A stretch of 64,000 nucleotides of DNA from Novipirellula aureliae (lineage in GTDB: Bacteria; Planctomycetota; Planctomycetia; Pirellulales; Pirellulaceae), in NCBI RefSeq assembly GCF_007860185.1, contig NZ_SJPY01000004.1, positions 186,001 through 250,000 of the forward strand, written 5' to 3'. Shown here one piece after another: positions 44,022 through 54,100 of this stretch. The position numbers and the translations under genes are program-made. A model generated the notes under the pieces. It did not search any database and was not told the DNA's origin. It saw only the letters and a list, made by a program, of their open reading frames with translations. Every line of letters begins with the position of its first letter. The first letter of the stretch is position 1.

Positions 44022-45635
44022 ATGTATCGTTGGTTGCTCTGTTTCCGCTATTTGCGGACTCGCTATATCGCTTTGGCATCGATTATTAGCGTCACGCTCG
44101 GTGTTGCGACTTTGATTGTCGTCAACAGTGTGATGGCTGGTTTTTCAGCCGAAATGCATGATCGGTTGCACGGCTTGGCCTCCGACATTTTGATCGAATG
44201 CCACCTCAGTGGCGGAATGCCCGATCCAGAGCATCACCTCCGCGAAATCGAAGCGGTTTGTGGTGACAAGATTGCGGGCTCTTCGGTCAGCGTCCATGTG
44301 CCGAGTATGTTGGGGATTGAATTCAATGGCCAGCAAATCGCTCGTCACGTCAACTTGGTCGGCATTGACTCCGAAACCTACGACAACGTTAGCCAATTCG
44401 GACAGTTCTTAATGCACCCCGAAAACAAGGAACGTGTCAGCTTCGATTTGCGAGAAGACGGCTTTGCGCCCGATCGCGATGGTTTTCCCGCATCGGGGTG
44501 GAGCTATCGACGGGCTCGTGCAAATTACGAGAGAGCGCTCGAAGTTGAACGGGCACGAGTCGAAACGCTCAATGCCAAACGACTAGCCGAATTCGATCGG
44601 CAGAAGCGAATTCAAAATGGCGAGCCAGCGGAGACACCCAAAGCGACACCCGATGCGACGAATACCGCCAGCAGCGGGCCGACGATCTCGCCTTTCTTTT
44701 CACCCGAGATGATGGAAGGCACCGACGGCGACGCGCCCAAAGAATTCGATCCGGCCGTCGATCAATACCCTGGGATCATTCTCGGCATCTCCACTTGCAC
44801 GACGAAGCAACGGGACGCCGAAAATGTGGTGCGTGATTACTACTACGCCAAACCAGGCGACGACGTGCGGATGATGTTTCCCAATGCGTCGGATAACGCC
44901 AAGGTCATCAATCAAAAATTCACCGTCGTCGATCTGTACGAATCGGGCATGAGTGAATACGACAGCACGTTTGCTTTTGTCCGACTTGATCAATTGCAAG
45001 ATTTCCGCGGCATGATCGATCCCCAAACGGGCATCCGCAGCGTCACGACGATCCAACTGAAACTGATCGAAGGAGCGGACTTGAACGAAGTTCGCGATGA
45101 GCTTCGCCGACGATTTCCAGCGGAGATCTATGCCTACAACATTCAAACCTGGAAAGATATGCAGGGACCACTGCTGTCAGCGGTCCAACTCGAAACGACG
45201 ATTTTGAACATCTTGTTGTTTCTGATCATTGCCGTCGCAGGTTTTGGGATTCTTGCCACCTTCTTTATGATCGTCGTTGAAAAAACACGCGACATCGGAA
45301 CACTCAAAGCACTTGGGGCCTCGGGCCGAGGTGTGATGAGTATCTTCCTCAGCTATGGTTTACTGCTTGGCATCGTCGGCAGCGGTGCGGGCCTGATCGG
45401 CGGGCTGTTGTTCGTGCAAAACATCAACAAGATCGCTCGAGTGATCGAAATGATCACCGGTCAAGAAGTCTTTGATCCAACGGTTTATTACTTTACCGAA
45501 ATTCCCACCATCATCCATCCATTTACCTTGGTATGGGTGATGGCCGGTGCGGTCACGATTGCGGCGATGGCGAGTGTCTTACCAGCACTGCGTGCTGCAC
45601 GCATGCATCCGGTCCGTGCATTGAGGTTTGAATAG
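44022..45635 (+). CDS. LolC/LolE-type ABC transporter permease (FtsX-like)
   Basis: ATG 44022 has an AAGGA site; an ATG at 43893 upstream lacks one. The 537-residue protein has an N-terminal membrane span (YIALASIISVTLGVATLIVV), a large periplasmic region with an inserted linker (A/P/T-rich, residues about 175-235), and three C-terminal spans with the FtsX-like core, for example TTILNILLFLIIAVAGFGILATFFMIVVEKTRDIGTLKALGA. The topology matches LolC/LolE/MacB permeases, which release lipoproteins from the inner membrane or drive related export. The ATPase gene follows after 1 base, so they form a transport complex. Confidence 0.9.
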   Translation: MYRWLLCFRYLRTRYIALASIISVTLGVATLIVVNSVMAGFSAEMHDRLHGLASDILIECHLSGGMPDPEHHLREIEAVCGDKIAGSSVSVHVPSMLGIEFNGQQIARHVNLVGIDSETYDNVSQFGQFLMHPENKERVSFDLREDGFAPDRDGFPASGWSYRRARANYERALEVERARVETLNAKRLAEFDRQKRIQNGEPAETPKATPDATNTASSGPTISPFFSPEMMEGTDGDAPKEFDPAVDQYPGIILGISTCTTKQRDAENVVRDYYYAKPGDDVRMMFPNASDNAKVINQKFTVVDLYESGMSEYDSTFAFVRLDQLQDFRGMIDPQTGIRSVTTIQLKLIEGADLNEVRDELRRRFPAEIYAYNIQTWKDMQGPLLSAVQLETTILNILLFLIIAVAGFGILATFFMIVVEKTRDIGTLKALGASGRGVMSIFLSYGLLLGIVGSGAGLIGGLLFVQNINKIARVIEMITGQEVFDPTVYYFTEIPTIIHPFTLVWVMAGAVTIAAMASVLPALRAARMHPVRALRFE

Positions 45636-45636
45636 C

Positions 45637-46377
45637 ATGAAAGCGACTAAGAAAATGAACTCTGAATTTGTTCTTCGGGCATGCAACGTCTACAAGAGCT
45701 ACCACAAGGACAAGATTGAAGTTCCGGTGTTGCGCGGCGTTGATGTCGATATCACTGCAGGCAAAGTGAATGCGTTGGTTGGACGATCGGGCAGCGGCAA
45801 AAGTACTTTGATGCACCTGTTGGCCACACTCGATCAGCCCGATTCGGGCGAGATCCATTTTTGTGGCAAGCGGATCGACAATGCACCACGCGCGAAGCGA
45901 GATGCGTATCGAAACCAAGATATCGGCATCATTTTCCAGTTCTATCATTTGTTGCCCGAGTTATCGGCCATCGAGAATGTCCTGGCACCGATGATGATCG
46001 GGCAAAGTTTGTGGAACTACTTTCGCAATCGCAAAGATGCCAAGCGACGCGCCGAAGCGATGCTCGATCGAGTTGGCTTGTTACACCGTGCGACTCATCG
46101 ACCGGCCGAGATGAGCGGCGGAGAAATGCAGCGGGCAGCGATCGCGAGAGCTTTGATGACTGACCCCTCGCTACTACTCGCCGACGAACCGACCGGTAAC
46201 CTCGATACCGAAACAGGCGAATCGATCCTCGAGTTACTCGTCGGGCTTAGTCGCGATGAGAATCTGACCATCGTGATGATTACGCACGACGATTCGATCG
46301 CCGATAACGCCGATGTCTGCTACCGCATGCAAGACGGACTCCTCGAGACAAACGGCAAAGTCGTACGAGCGGCCTAG
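45637..46377 (+). CDS. LolD-type ABC transporter ATP-binding protein
   Basis: ATG 45637 is one base after the permease stop. The 246-residue ATPase has Walker A GRSGSGKSTLM, Q-loop IIFQFYHLLP, signature AEMSGGEMQRAAIARAL, Walker B SLLLADEPTG and H-loop IVMITHDDSIAD. The length is typical for LolD. The pair with the LolC/E-like permease at 44022 suggests lipoprotein release, which a cell with an outer membrane needs. Confidence 0.93.
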   Translation: MKATKKMNSEFVLRACNVYKSYHKDKIEVPVLRGVDVDITAGKVNALVGRSGSGKSTLMHLLATLDQPDSGEIHFCGKRIDNAPRAKRDAYRNQDIGIIFQFYHLLPELSAIENVLAPMMIGQSLWNYFRNRKDAKRRAEAMLDRVGLLHRATHRPAEMSGGEMQRAAIARALMTDPSLLLADEPTGNLDTETGESILELLVGLSRDENLTIVMITHDDSIADNADVCYRMQDGLLETNGKVVRAA

Positions 46378-46386
46378 AATCCTAGG

Positions 46387-46447
46387 TAGTGGATCTTGTT
46401 AAAGATCCTGACGCACTGTAGCAAGCGAAAGTCGCCAAGACTTTCGC
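46387..46447. repeat. Solo 31-bp hairpin unit and adjacent 9-bp inverted repeat
   Basis: TAGTGGATCTTGTTAAAGATCCTG (core 46391-46408) matches the array unit at 23339-23369. It is followed by GCGAAAGTC-GCCAA-GACTTTCGC (46425-46447), a perfect 9-base-arm hairpin. Both lie directly 3' of the lolD-like stop (46377). Confidence 0.85.
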
Positions 46448-46463
46448 TCTCCCGGTCCGAGAA

Positions 46464-46558
46464 CGCTTTCCGCTCGGAGAGCAGAGTGACAATCGCCGCG
46501 AAACGACACGCTCGCTGAGCTTTGTCGACAGCCAACGCTGGCCTCACTACAATTAGCG
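46464..46558. repeat. Dispersed intergenic repeat sequence
   Basis: CGCTTTCCGCTCGGAGAG at 46464-46481 is identical to 8431-8448. The following stretch (GCAGAGTGACAATCGCCGCG...) continues into the DUF4058 remnant. No gene is present. Confidence 0.6.
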
Positions 46559-46591
46559 ATGATACAGGGACTTCGGGAAAGGAACTTTGTC

Positions 46592-46720
46592 ATGCCATTG
46601 CACGACTGGACTCGCGTCCGATCTGGGATTTATCACAACCTCCATTGTCGATGGATTGCCGCCATCATGGATCGCCTTAACGCGGGCGTGTTGCCCAGTG
46701 GATTGGTTGCGATGCTGAGG
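46592..46720 (+). pseudogene. N-terminal remnant of a DUF4058-family gene
   Basis: An AAGGA site precedes ATG 46592. The 43 residues MPLHDWTRVRSGIYHNLHCR ... resemble the conserved N-terminus of DUF4058 proteins. The similarity ends at about 46720, where a hairpin element begins, so the gene is truncated. Confidence 0.7.
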
Positions 46721-46729
46721 ACTTCGTCG

Positions 46730-46785
46730 GGGTCAGTCTGGTCTTCGGTTTTCACTGAACGAAAACCGAAGATCAAGTCTGACCC
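46730..46785. repeat. REP-like hairpin with GGGTCAGTCT motif
   Basis: The left arm 46730-46753 (GGGTCAGTCTGGTCTTCGGT...) pairs with 46761-46785 (GAAAACCGAAGATCAAG-TCTGACCC, one extra base) around a 7-base loop. The GGGTCAG/CTGACCC ends are typical of REP-associated elements. It interrupts the DUF4058 remnant. Confidence 0.85.
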
Positions 46786-46859
46786 GCGCGAAGCATTCCC
46801 TAACCGAGGTATACGATTTCTGGTGATTCTGCTGACGCTTTTCTCTCGGGAGGTGTGTG

Positions 46860-47064
46860 ATGGTTCGGTTGGCACGTAGCGAGGTGTTTGATCCGCAAGA
46901 GGTCGTTATCGCCCATCTGTACAATCGGACCTGCCGACGCTGTTTCCTGATGGGAAATGACCAAGTGTCCGGCAAAAACTTCGACCACCGGAAAATCTGG
47001 ATCGAAAAGTATCTGCAACAGTTTGCGGAATTTTTCTCTTTAGATTTGCTAGCTTTTTCAATAC
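46860..47064 (+). pseudogene. N-terminal remnant of a RAYT-like (REP-associated tyrosine) transposase
   Basis: An ATG at 46860 with a GGGAGG site begins MVRLARSEVFDPQEVVIAHL ... FLMGNDQVSGKNFDHRKIW ... SLDLLAFSIL. This resembles the N-terminus of planctomycete REP-associated IS200-like transposases, which continue into an S-N-H-F-H metal motif; here that is missing. The frame is cut at about 47065, exactly where the 163-base direct repeat R1 begins. Confidence 0.72.
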
Positions 47065-47227
47065 TAGTCTTGATCTTCGCGAAGCGCCCTCTGTGACTCC
47101 GTGCCTCTGTGAGAGATTCATTGCCGGACGGCGGGGCTCTCACAGAGGCACGAAGGCACGGAGTTTAGGCGGTCGTGACGTTAGCGACGACGGCTTCGAG
47201 GAGTTGCTAGCGTCCTCGAAGACCATG
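47065..47227. repeat. 163-bp direct repeat R1, with internal hairpin
   Basis: R1 is nearly identical to R2 (47639-47802). Both contain GTGCCTCTGTGAGAG and CTCTCACAGAGGCAC arms (15-base hairpin) and end at GACCATG. R1 joins the truncated transposase remnant to a GxxExxY remnant. Confidence 0.9.
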
Positions 47228-47436
47228 GGGATCAGGCTGGCGATCTTGTCGGCACCGCCGGAAAGCGACTTGAGACCGTCGACCCACTTCACTTCATGGA
47301 AATTGATCAGCAGCCCAACTTGCAGACCCGTCAATCTAAAATGGGAGAGCGTTTGCGCTTTGTCGATCGGATGGATAGCAGACTTTGCCTTAAGCTCAAC
47401 GACAACTTGCGTGACCGCATTAAGACGTTCAGTCAA
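47228..47436 (-). pseudogene. C-terminal fragment of a GxxExxY-family gene
   Basis: The minus-strand frame from 47436 reads VTQVVVELKAKSAIHPIDKA and SHFRLTGLQVGLLINFHEVK, matching the conserved V-E-L-K and G-L-L-I-N-F elements of the GxxExxY family (function unknown). The N-terminal half with the name-giving motif is missing, and the reading frame continues into the direct repeat R1. It is a truncated remnant. Confidence 0.68.
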
Positions 47437-47638
47437 GCGTTCAAGGACCTGGACGATCAGTGGATCGAAAACAAATCAGACGTGCAAGAACGAGTTGATT
47501 CCGACAGTGAAAAATTGCTCGCTACGCTGACGCTGTTTCTGAAGGGCGATATTGGGAAGGCGTACGATGAATTTGAGCTTGGCATTGAGTGCTTCCGTAG
47601 CGCCGTCGATAATTGCCGCGGAGGACTTCGTTGGGGTC

Positions 47639-47802
47639 AGTCTTGATCTTCGCGAAGCGTTCCCTCTGTGACTCCGTGCCTCTGTGAGAGATTCATTGCC
47701 GGACGGCGGGGCTCTCACAGAGGCACGAAGGCACGGAGTTTAGGTGGTTGTGACGTTAGCGACGACGGCTTCGAGGGGTTGCTGGTGTCCTCGAAGACCA
47801 TG
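47639..47802. repeat. 163-bp direct repeat R2, with internal hairpin
   Basis: This is the second copy of the repeat at 47065-47227, beginning with the AGTCTTGATCTTCGCGAAGCG block. It follows an unidentified 200-base segment and joins it to the sulfatase remnant. The two copies differ by a few single bases and one 2-base insertion. Confidence 0.9.
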
Positions 47803-48008
47803 CGATCTAGGTTCGGTGTCGCGTCGTGGGTATCGCCGAACGGATGGATGTCGTCATAGCCCATGTCGTCAATGAAGAGAATGATCACGTTCGGCGTCTC
47901 CGACGAAACCGCGTTCACATTTACGGAAAAAAACATTTGGACGACCATCGCAGTCGTCAGAAATATGACCGGGCGAATGAAGTCGATTACGGTTTGAAAA
48001 CGCTGCAT
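47799..48008 (-). pseudogene. N-terminal remnant of a sulfatase gene
   Basis: The frame from 48008 gives a signal peptide (FIRPVIFLTTAMVVQMFF), then ETPNVIILFIDDMGYDDIHPFGD and ATPNLDRM. This is the start of type I sulfatases (the first metal-binding aspartates in IDDMG). It is cut at ATPNLDRM, exactly where repeat R2 begins. The catalytic C/S-x-P-x-R part is absent. Confidence 0.8.
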
Positions 48009-48264
48009 GACAAACTCTTATTTGAGGGTGGGATCGTGATTGCCGTACATCGCTTAGTGACTTGGCTGGTCCTTTGCAGGACAGCGTTGGATGGATTGAA
48101 GGGTCAAAATACAAGCTTGGAACACTAATCGGCACTTATTCTCATTAATCCGGCTCGATGGTCTGTTGTCTTATGCCAGGTCGATTCGGAGAATTGATTC
48201 GAGCACTTTGGTGGGATAGACTGAGACGTGTTCTGCCGCCGCACTGTTTCGCTTGAGTTGTTCC

Positions 48265-49593
48265 ATGTTGTTCCTTCCTTACGGCACCGATGCACCGCTT
48301 TATCATTGGCCGATCGCTACCGGGACGATCATCTTTGCCAATGTCGCGATTTTCTTTGCCACGACGGCGCAGGTCCTGTTTGGAAATATGGAGATCGAGT
48401 CGGTCGAGTTCTTGATCCTTCAATTCAACCAAATCAATCCGTTTCAATGGATCAGTAATGCATTCATGCATGGCGGTTTCATGCACTTGCTTGGCAACAT
48501 GTTTTTTCTGTGGGCGTTCGGGATCGTGGTCGAGGGCAAGATCGGCACAGCCATGTTCACGGGATTGTACTTTCTAATCGCTGCCATGGATGGGGCTGCT
48601 GTACAAGTTCCAATGTTTTTGCTGAGCGGCGAAGGAGCTGCGTTGGGAGCGTCGGGAGTGATCTTTGGGTTGATGGTGATCGCGATGTTGTGGGCACCCG
48701 AGAATGAAGTCGATTGCTTCTATATGATCTTCTTCACCTTCGGTACAGCCGAAATCCGCATCATCGCACTCGGTGCGACCTTTGTCTTTATGCAGGTCGC
48801 TTTTCTGTTTCTTGGCGGATTCTCGATGTCTTCCGAAATGCTACACATGATTGGTGCTGCGATAGGGCTGCCGATTGGCGTGCTTATGCTTCGTCAAGGC
48901 TTGGTGGACTGTGAAGGATGGGATGTGATATCACGGAATCCGTTCTTGCAAGAGTACGAGTTGCTTTGTAGTGAGAAGCAACGCCGACGAATACTCCGTC
49001 AAACCGAGAGCACCGATGACCCCATGTCGGCAGCCCTTCGTACCTCAAGCACTGCAGCGGTACAGACACCTACGGTAGTGGCGTCAAAAACGGCGGCGGC
49101 CATCCCTGTGGTCCCAGCTGTCAAAGCCAAAACGCAATCGCGAATGCCCAATCTTTTTTCAAGAAAGAGGGCTGGGGTCGCGGCGCAGCAACCCGCTCCC
49201 AACGTGTCGGCACATCCCGATTTCAATCGCTTGGCGTTTACGCTGCGTCAATCGATCCAAACGGAAACGATGGCAACGGCCGAGCAAGCGTTCGCCCGAA
49301 TCGAACAACTGAAACTCTCTTCCGCGATATCCGACCGTACGTTGTTCGCGTATGCTTCCTTGCTAGGCAAGCGAAAACGTTGGCTCGAAGCGATTCATCC
49401 ACTGACGATCATTGCCAACCACAACAGAGAATTAGCGGATCCATCCCGAATTCGAATCTCGCAAATCCAATTAACCGTTATGAAGAAACCGGAACTCGCC
49501 ATACAGACCTTACTACAGATCAAAGATTCCGAAAACCAAACGGCGGCGCTGATCAAAAAGCGAGACCAATTGCTCGCATCCGCAAGGAAGTAG
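48265..49593 (+). CDS. Rhomboid-family intramembrane serine protease with C-terminal soluble extension
   Basis: ATG 48265 is preferred over the TTG at 48253. The 442-residue product has six or seven membrane segments. The rhomboid pattern is present: MHLLGNMFFLWAFG (L1 loop/TM2 with N), GASGVIFGLM with the catalytic serine, and HMIGAAIGLPIGV with the catalytic histidine. The C-terminal about 200 residues are charged and helical, resembling a TPR-like or coiled extension, with a low-complexity A/T/V linker. Rhomboids cleave membrane-anchored proteins; the substrate is unknown. The next gene starts 56 bases later on the same strand. Confidence 0.9.
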   Translation: MLFLPYGTDAPLYHWPIATGTIIFANVAIFFATTAQVLFGNMEIESVEFLILQFNQINPFQWISNAFMHGGFMHLLGNMFFLWAFGIVVEGKIGTAMFTGLYFLIAAMDGAAVQVPMFLLSGEGAALGASGVIFGLMVIAMLWAPENEVDCFYMIFFTFGTAEIRIIALGATFVFMQVAFLFLGGFSMSSEMLHMIGAAIGLPIGVLMLRQGLVDCEGWDVISRNPFLQEYELLCSEKQRRRILRQTESTDDPMSAALRTSSTAAVQTPTVVASKTAAAIPVVPAVKAKTQSRMPNLFSRKRAGVAAQQPAPNVSAHPDFNRLAFTLRQSIQTETMATAEQAFARIEQLKLSSAISDRTLFAYASLLGKRKRWLEAIHPLTIIANHNRELADPSRIRISQIQLTVMKKPELAIQTLLQIKDSENQTAALIKKRDQLLASARK

Positions 49594-49649
49594 ATGCATC
49601 GTCTTGACTTGTCCTCCAATTCCGCAATGATACATTCATCGAACTTGCC

Positions 49650-50912
49650 GTGTCCTTGGCTGGAGGCAAACGTATTGTGGAAAGACTTTGTCGTGTCCAT
49701 CCGCTTTTTAAGAAGCGACTTTCACGGTTGAAAGTCTGTACCGGCATCGAACTGGATCCGAAGGCGTTTTCTTCGCAGGCCCTTTTTTCACAACCCGATT
49801 GCTTCGTCGCAATCACGTCGAGTCGTTTGGGGCATGACGCACAGCTACATCGTCAGGTGTGTCGATTTTTATCGCACCGAATGATGGATCTTCGCCACCG
49901 ATCGGCTCACCTCTTGGTCGCAGCAAATTCGGCCATCGAACCATTGGCGATGCGTGCTGCGGAGTTGTTTCGCATTCCTATCACGCGGCTTTTTGTTGAC
50001 GAGAAATGTCCTTCACTGGCGGATTATGACTGCTCCATCTATACCAACAAGCGATTGTCTCGCGATCAACTCTTGTTGGGGATTGCTGACCGAGTCGACG
50101 CCGTCTACGTTCGTCCCAAAGGCAAAATCGCCGCCGCGCTCGAGCAGCGAATCAAGACCGAGCGATCGGCTTCAACACGCGTTGCGGTGATCAACCAACC
50201 GAAAAACGCTGCTGCTGAATTGATTGACTCCGGTGCAATCGGATGGTTCTTAACGGGCTCACGGAATGATTTCGATGACATGGTAGCTCGACGTGCTGAG
50301 CTTGACTCGATCGATTATTCTTCGCCCTCTTGGATTCACGATGCCAATCGATGGTTGATCCATTGCACGCGAGGATGCACAGGAGCGTGGCCAGGGCAAA
50401 CGGTGAAGCAGTATCAAGACGAAATGTTGCTTGGCGATGCGGGTGTGACTCAGCGTACGGCTTTTGATGTTTTGGTTCGGATCGTTCAAAAACGCCGCCT
50501 CATCGCAAATGCGGTCACCAGTGCAAAGGCTTATCCGGTCGTCTGTTTTTCTCAACGTTCGCTTGCCGAGTGTTTGCGAAAACGAATATACCGGTCGCAT
50601 GTCGGACGGTGGGACGGAGAACCGTACGGCATCGCAATCGATCTCGAAGCGGCTAGACGCATTGGGATTCGTCCGGTCCTCTATGGCGATCACGCGACAC
50701 GACCTACGATCGATCGAGCTGACCAATATCGATTCCAAGCTCGAGGAAAAACCTTCGACTGGACCGCAGAGCGGGAATGGCGGGCGGATCGATCGGTTGA
50801 TCTGATGCAGTTCTCTGCTGACCAGGTTCGTGTCTTCGTCGCAACCGAGAGCGAAGCCGCGCGTCTAAGGTCGATCTCGAAATGGGAAGTAGGTTCGGTC
50901 GAGTCGTGCTAG
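49650..50912 (+). CDS. Unidentified protein with EREWR motif near C-terminus
   Basis: GTG start at 49650; the protein has 420 residues and no signal peptide or membrane span. I do not recognise its family with confidence. The region near residues 325-380 (EPYGIAIDLEAARRIGIRPV and, further on, WTAEREWRADRSVDL) resembles DUF2971/AbiGi-like folds seen in some defence proteins; this is only a weak resemblance. The N-terminal half, including a Cys-Thr-Gly-Ile-E-like opening and an R-R-A-E-L-like helix, has no evident motif. It follows the rhomboid gene on the same strand and precedes the giant surface protein gene. Confidence 0.6.
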   Translation: MSLAGGKRIVERLCRVHPLFKKRLSRLKVCTGIELDPKAFSSQALFSQPDCFVAITSSRLGHDAQLHRQVCRFLSHRMMDLRHRSAHLLVAANSAIEPLAMRAAELFRIPITRLFVDEKCPSLADYDCSIYTNKRLSRDQLLLGIADRVDAVYVRPKGKIAAALEQRIKTERSASTRVAVINQPKNAAAELIDSGAIGWFLTGSRNDFDDMVARRAELDSIDYSSPSWIHDANRWLIHCTRGCTGAWPGQTVKQYQDEMLLGDAGVTQRTAFDVLVRIVQKRRLIANAVTSAKAYPVVCFSQRSLAECLRKRIYRSHVGRWDGEPYGIAIDLEAARRIGIRPVLYGDHATRPTIDRADQYRFQARGKTFDWTAEREWRADRSVDLMQFSADQVRVFVATESEAARLRSISKWEVGSVESC

Positions 50913-51177
50913 CAACACAGACCCGGCGAGCAAAAACAGACCCGGCGAGCAACTGGGGCGACGTTTACGGAGTGGTCAACGTTTGTACACACGCGTTGCT
51001 TTCCTAGCAGCCTTCACAAAAAAAGTGGGTGTTTTCACTGGCTGATACGTATATGATGGGGGGACTGGCATTGACCCTGTAGCGATGGAGACGATGTTGT
51101 ACGCTCGCAAGGCGTTCTTCGAATCGAGGCCATAGCGAAAGTGGTTGCAAGATAATGTTACATCAACGAGCTGAATC

Positions 51178-54100
51178 ATGAGTCATTTCAACGAGGGCCA
51201 GTCTGGCCTGTCCCGTCTTCTTTCCCGTTCGCCTCTTGCTGGAAAGCGGCGGCCGAAAGATTCTCGTTCTCGTGGACGTCGCAAGCCTCGTGTTTGTCGT
51301 TACGAGGTGCTCGAAGCTCGTCGGGTTTTGGACGCTGCGATTTGGCACAACGTGTTACGCGCGACCGACGTCGATGCAGAGCAGGGTCTGAGGGCGAGTG
51401 ATGCGCTCGCGATCATTAACGAATTGACCGATCGACGTTACAGCGATCCTGGGACTGGCGCTTTGATTACGGAGTTTTCCGAACAGACACGTCCTCCCTT
51501 TTATGATGTGAATTGCGATGGCAAGGCGACCGCTCACGATGCGTTGGTGGTGATCAATGCACTTTCGGGTTCGGAGTTCGGCTCGATTTACTCCTTTGCC
51601 TCCTCGGTCGACGGGGAAACGACTGGCGGCAGTTACGATGCGGTTGGTTGCCATGTCCGGCTCAACGAAGGCACGAGTCTACGGACGGAGGTGTCAAGTC
51701 AACTGACGTTGCCAAGCGACGACGCTGGCGTAAGCGTTCGCTTCGAAACACCGGTGTTCGATACCGCATCGACCGAATCGATGCAGGATGCTTTTGAAGT
51801 GACGGTTACGGACACCGCTGGCAACTCCCTCACCCAGCCCTTTGCCTATGGACGAACGGCATCGCTGAATTGGTCCGAGCGTACCGCTGACGCAGTGGGG
51901 CTGGCGACTTCATTGGACGACGGAGGAACCTCGCCAACGTCCGTTCATGAAGCGGTGATCAATTTGGCTCATCTTGACGCCGGGACGGAAGTCATCGTGA
52001 CGGCACGCCTACTCAATAACGACCGCGATGAGACTTCGTCGGTCGTGATCCACGATATGAAGCCTGTGACCGGCATGTCGATGCCACCGATGGAGTATGC
52101 AGGGGAATCGACATCGGGCTTGCAATCGGGCGGATTGCTGGATGGAGGTCCGCTGGTTGTCGAAAACTTGGAAGACGTTTCCGCTAGCATGGAGGCTCAT
52201 TATGGGCGGACCTCGTATATTTCGGATCGATCCCAGATTATCAGTGAGCTTGTCGTCACCAACCGCGGCAATCAAGCGGTAACCGGGCAGATGATCGTGG
52301 TGTTGGATCAATTCAGCGAGATCGATACCTTCGTCATGCATCCTGACGGATTGCTGGCCGATGGTCGGCCTTACTTTGACATGACCGCATCACTTGATGG
52401 CCCGCTCGGTCCGGGTGAGTCGACACGGCCTCGTGAGATCCGTTTCACCAACCCGGGTGATACACGATTCGGCTATCGTTTGACGACTTTGGGTGACTTG
52501 AATGTCGCCCCGAGTGGGTTCACGACAACGCCGCTTACCAAGATCGAAGCGGGCCATACGTATCATTACGATGCCGTTGCGGCTGACGAGGACGACCAGT
52601 CGCTCGTGTACAGCGTGGTGACGGGGCCACCGGAGGCTACGATCGATTCGGAGACCGGCCGATTGTCGTGGGAGACGCTTTCGAGTGATCTCGGACGGCA
52701 TCATGTCGTATTGCGTGCGACCGATCCGTATGGGTTGTTCGTCGAGCAGCGTTTCGAGATAGAGGTGGTCGAATCGCTCGCAAACCGACCGCCGAACTTC
52801 GTCAGCGATCCGATCACCGACGCAATTGCATCGAGCGGATTTGAGATCACAACGGTGGGGGTAGGTGATTCGCCGGCGGGTGTGGCGACGATCAGCGGTT
52901 TCCAAGGTCCACGAATCGTAACAATCAATTCCGGCGAGCAAACTGTTGGTGTCTACGCGGGCGAGAACAACGACCGATTTGATGATGCGACGAGTTATTC
53001 GACAGGATTTCCAGCTGCCGATGGTCAGTTGTTTGATGTGGGATACAAGGTTGATGTTGGCATACCCGAATACCTTTCGGCAAGCGATAGCAATGGCGTC
53101 TTCGGCATGGATCAGGGCGACCTCAACGGTGATGGCATTCTCGATATGGTCACGCTGTTTGCGTTTAACTCCTCCGTGCTGGGGCTCCAATATCAATTGC
53201 GGATTACGGCGGTGCTTGGCGATGGCGATGGCGGCTTTGGTGCGCCGATTGAGATCTACGCCCATGACATCGGTAGCAACATTTATGATCCTCGGAATCT
53301 TTTGCTTCGCGACTTTACCGGCGACGGCAACTTGGACGTGGTAGCGGTCGAGCGGCGGCAGGATCCGCGGCTGATCGTCATTACAGGAAATGGCGATGGA
53401 ACGTTTGGAGAGGCATTGGAGCAGACATTTACTAATCCAGTCAGTGACTTTTTCGCGGCGGATGTAAACGAAGATGGCGTTTTAGATCTCGTCGGGCGGA
53501 CCGCAGTGCTGGGCTTTGGTGCCAACTATGAGGCGGTGTGGATGAAGGGTGTCGGCGATGGGACTTTCGCAGAACCGGTCGTTATTGGCTCAGCGGGCGA
53601 AGCTCCGAATTGTTGCTATTCAACGCAAACGCGGCCTTACGACGTTCTCGATGTAAACGGCGACAGCCACCAAGATCTGGTGATTGCTGTGGGTAGCAAC
53701 ATCCAGGTTTACCACAACGATGGGGCTGGCAACTTCACACTGGCTGCCGATTTCGATCCCGAAGGCAATTTTACCCCGTACTATTGGATCCGTGGCGGAG
53801 ACTTCAACGGTGATGGGAATGTCGATCTGGCATTTCATCGCTCAACGGCCAGTCTCGATGTCTTACTTGGGGATGGTAGTGGGATCGATTTTACTTATCA
53901 GCCAGGGCCTGAAACAGATGCTTGGCTCAGCAACTATGCGGGCAGTGACAATCCTGTAGATGTTGATTTCGATGGCGATCTCGACTTGATTTTTGGGAAT
54001 GCGAACGGCGATTGGACTTCGACGAAAGTTGCCATTAACGACGGCACAGGGCTCTTTCAGATTACGGAATATGCCATGCTAGACTTCTCGGGTGACGTCG

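Noticed and set aside
47296-47646. Plus-strand ORF of 116 codons between the two 163-bp repeats
   Set aside because: It overlaps the GxxExxY remnant and a repeat; parts look protein-like (FKDLDDQWIENKSD) but no family could be assigned.
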